A program made the position numbers and the translations under genes. Source: PVC group bacterium (GTDB lineage: Bacteria; Verrucomicrobiota; Kiritimatiellia; SS1-B-03-39; PXDE01). From it: a stretch of 24,174 nucleotides of DNA. The notes under the pieces are model-generated. The model saw nothing but the letters and a program-made list of their open reading frames with translations, was not told where the DNA came from and did not search any database. The stretch is taken from NCBI GenBank assembly GCA_003566475.1, contig PXDE01000468.1:1-24174 (forward strand), written 5' to 3'. Positions 22,968 to 24,174 of the stretch are shown here, in pieces (within the stretch, counting starts at the first letter, position 1; every line of letters starts with the position of its first letter).

Positions 22968-23774
22968 ATGAACTGGTTCGACTCAAGCGGGTTTGGCGGG
23001 AGCCTGGTGAAGGATCGGGTGAGCGACTTTCTGCTCATCCTGTTCGAGGGGATGGCCTCGCACGCCCGCTATGGCATTCCCGACCTGAACCGGGTCCGCG
23101 AGGACGTGTTGGCCGAGGAGCGCTACCGGCGGGCGGCCCGGCGATTGGAGGAGCGGGGCATGGTCGCCTATATCACCCGGAATGGGACGCGGGTGCTGGA
23201 CCTGACTCCCGAAGCCCGGGCCGGGCTTCCCTGGGATGTGGATCCGGAGCGCCGGTGGAAGGTGAGATGGAACGGCGCCTGGTATGTGATGAGCTACGAC
23301 GTCCCGGAGAAGGAATGCCACGACCGGGTCGTGCTCCGCACGTTCCTCAAGCGTCATCGGTTCGGCCTCCTCCACCGGAGTGTGTGGATCACCCCGTTCG
23401 ACTGCCGGGCGTGGTACAAGGATCTTCAGGTGGCGGCCGGCGTGAACGACGTCGCCTACCTGATGTCCGTGAAGGGGTTTGTGGGCATGGACCACGAACG
23501 GGTGGTGGACCAGGCCTGGCCCTGGGACAGGATCGACCGGGCGCACCGATGGTATCTGGAGCAGGCCGAATCCGTGTCGGAACGGGTGCGCAGCCACGGC
23601 CTCGGCGACCGGACTGAGCGGGTGAACCTGCTGGCGGAGAACGCCGTCGCCCTTCGGACCGCCCTTGCGTTAGACCCCCTCCTGCCCCAGCGTCTGCACC
23701 CTCGCGGGTACCTGGGCCCAGCCATCCTGGAAGCCTCTCGAGAACTGGTGAGGCTCATCGCCCAGGCCGCCTGA
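22968..23774 (+). CDS. PaaX-like transcriptional regulator with a Cas2-type domain
   Basis: This 268-residue protein has two visible parts. Residues of about 12-80 form a winged helix (SLVKDRVSDFLLILFEGMAS, then RRAARRLEERGMVAYITRNG as recognition helix and wing), as in PaaX. Residues of about 95-175 match the PaaX middle domain, whose fold is that of Cas2: WYVMSYDVPEKECHDRVVLR with the Asp after the first strand, FLKRHRFGLLHRSVWITPFD, then YLMSVKGFVG. The last 90 residues are helical. PaaX in E. coli represses phenylacetate catabolism and is released by phenylacetyl-CoA; no paa genes are here, so the effector is unknown. The ATG at 22968 has AGGAGGC at 22950-22956; the frame open from 22701 is only palindrome read-through. 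It sits between two triplets of palindromes that probably are its binding sites, so autoregulation is likely. Confidence 0.85.
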   Translation: MNWFDSSGFGGSLVKDRVSDFLLILFEGMASHARYGIPDLNRVREDVLAEERYRRAARRLEERGMVAYITRNGTRVLDLTPEARAGLPWDVDPERRWKVRWNGAWYVMSYDVPEKECHDRVVLRTFLKRHRFGLLHRSVWITPFDCRAWYKDLQVAAGVNDVAYLMSVKGFVGMDHERVVDQAWPWDRIDRAHRWYLEQAESVSERVRSHGLGDRTERVNLLAENAVALRTALALDPLLPQRLHPRGYLGPAILEASRELVRLIAQAA

Positions 23775-23784
23775 GCATCCCGAG

Positions 23785-23800
23785 GCCGGATGCATCCGGC
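23785..23800 (+). terminator. 16-base palindrome after the PaaX-like gene
   Basis: GCCGGATGCATCCGGC is a perfect palindrome 10 bases after the stop codon. A transcript hairpin there could help end transcription, but no T-tract follows. Confidence 0.4.
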
Positions 23801-23877
23801 CCGTTCCGGCTGCCGAGCGTGCTCTGATCATACCTTCAGCCTGTGTCCCGGCACCCGACTAATCCGCCGCCGTCCGT

Positions 23878-23909
23878 CAATCCAGATGCCCGATCGGACA
23901 TCTGGATTG
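23878..23909. repeat. Palindrome P4 (right triplet)
   Basis: A 32-base palindrome, 15 of 16 positions mirrored, left half CAATCCAGATGCCCGA. It is the counterpart of P1 and shares its flanks (TCCGT before, CAG after). The centre is at 23893/23894. Confidence 0.95.
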
Positions 23910-23941
23910 CAGACCTCTCAGACGAACTCGCAGAGGCCCGT

Positions 23942-23973
23942 CAAACCAGTTAACCGATCGGACATTTGGTTTG
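23942..23973. repeat. Palindrome P5 (right triplet)
   Basis: A 32-base imperfect palindrome, 12 of 16 positions mirrored, left half CAAACCAGTTAACCGA. It is the counterpart of P2, with the same degenerate left half (CAGTTRACCGA) and the same following TTTGCAT. The centre (23957/23958) is 64 bp from P4. Confidence 0.9.
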
Positions 23974-24004
23974 CATCCATCCTGAGCCAATTTTGCATAA
24001 TTCC

Positions 24005-24018
24005 CCTGTAATTATAGG
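24005..24018. repeat. Small central palindrome of the right module
   Basis: CCTGTAATTATAGG, six of seven pairs mirrored around 24011/24012. It is 54 bp after P5 and 77 bp before P6, matching the small palindrome of the left module. The AT-rich centre could also be a -10 region. Confidence 0.6.
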
Positions 24019-24072
24019 TTTTGTGCGATCCCCACATCTCTACATCCCGACGACCAGGGTCGAGGTCGCCCG

Positions 24073-24104
24073 CAAACCAGATGTCCGATCAGACATCTGG
24101 TTTG
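24073..24104. repeat. Palindrome P6 (right triplet)
   Basis: A 32-base palindrome, 15 of 16 positions mirrored, left half CAAACCAGATGTCCGA. It is the counterpart of P3, with TTTGAC following in both. The centre (24088/24089) is 131 bp after P5. Confidence 0.95.
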
Positions 24105-24140
24105 ACAGAGTGTCCTTTGCCTCTCGTTCGGCTGGGGCGA

Positions 24141-24174
24141 AGGAGGACGATTCGGGTGAAGGGTAGGCGAGGGA
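24141..24174 (+). CDS. Possible start of a gene cut off by the window end
   Basis: AGGAGG at 24141-24146 is followed nine bases later by GTG at 24156, opening MKGRRG up to the window edge. The distance from P6 (51 bases) is close to that between P3 and the PaaX-like start (42 bases). Six codons are too few to identify a product, and the GTG is not certain. Confidence 0.3.

Noticed and set aside
22693..24104. CRISPR array with a Cas2 gene
   Set aside because: There are only three repeats per side, they vary in sequence and are full palindromes, one position is missing, and no cas1 or other cas gene is present. The protein has a winged helix and the length of PaaX rather than stand-alone Cas2.

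Overview
The window is very GC-rich (around 70% over most of its length) and carries long intergenic stretches built of heptamer-period repeats. Together with large secreted and cytoplasmic glycosidase-like proteins, this suggests a bacterium of the PVC superphylum, perhaps Verrucomicrobiota/Kiritimatiellota. That assignment is an inference from style and gene content, because the window holds no rRNA or other phylogenetic marker.

Layout. Bases 1-434 are a repeat-rich intergenic region. A ferritin-like diiron protein (435-860, +) with its own promoter and terminator precedes a secreted DUF4091/GH123-like protein (913-3432, +). A second repeat-rich gap (3433-4039) contains an inverted copy of the element at the window start. 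A SulP anion transporter (4040-5842, +) leads into two tiny overlapping ORFs, one of which looks like a gene relic. Two large CGATCG-centred palindromes and a GC hairpin separate this from a converging minus-strand operon: M16C metalloprotease, then phytoene-desaturase-like FAD oxidoreductase, then an alpha/beta hydrolase of epoxide-hydrolase type (11483 down to 6273). A gap with 50-bp tandem repeats (11651-11762) follows. A glycosidase-like protein (11815-13845, -) is divergent from an MFS transporter overlapping a metallophosphoesterase (13975-16324, +), which suggests one sugar-related locus. A membrane-anchored coiled-coil protein (16335-17183, -) is divergent from thiD and a ComEC-family protein whose C-terminal lactamase domain has lost its metal motif (17309-20366, +).

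From about 20460 the DNA becomes accessory in character. It holds a VapBC toxin-antitoxin pair, then a lower-GC degraded stretch with a frameshifted ORF (21362-22442), and finally the most striking structure: a PaaX-like regulator with a Cas2-type domain (22968-23774, +) flanked on both sides by a triplet of 32-38 bp palindromes centred on CCGATCGG. Both triplets have nearly identical internal spacing (66/132 and 64/131 bp) and share a smaller central palindrome, so they look like two copies of one regulatory or mobile module. The second copy may drive a gene that begins at the window edge. The same palindrome core also recurs at the 50-bp tandem repeats near 11700.

Several genes (ferritin-like, SulP, thiD, vapB, perhaps the DUF4091 gene) have a -10-like hexamer ending six or seven bases before the ATG and no Shine-Dalgarno sequence, which suggests leaderless transcripts. 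Other genes (M16C protease, coiled-coil protein, metallophosphoesterase, vapC, PaaX-like) have clear Shine-Dalgarno sequences.
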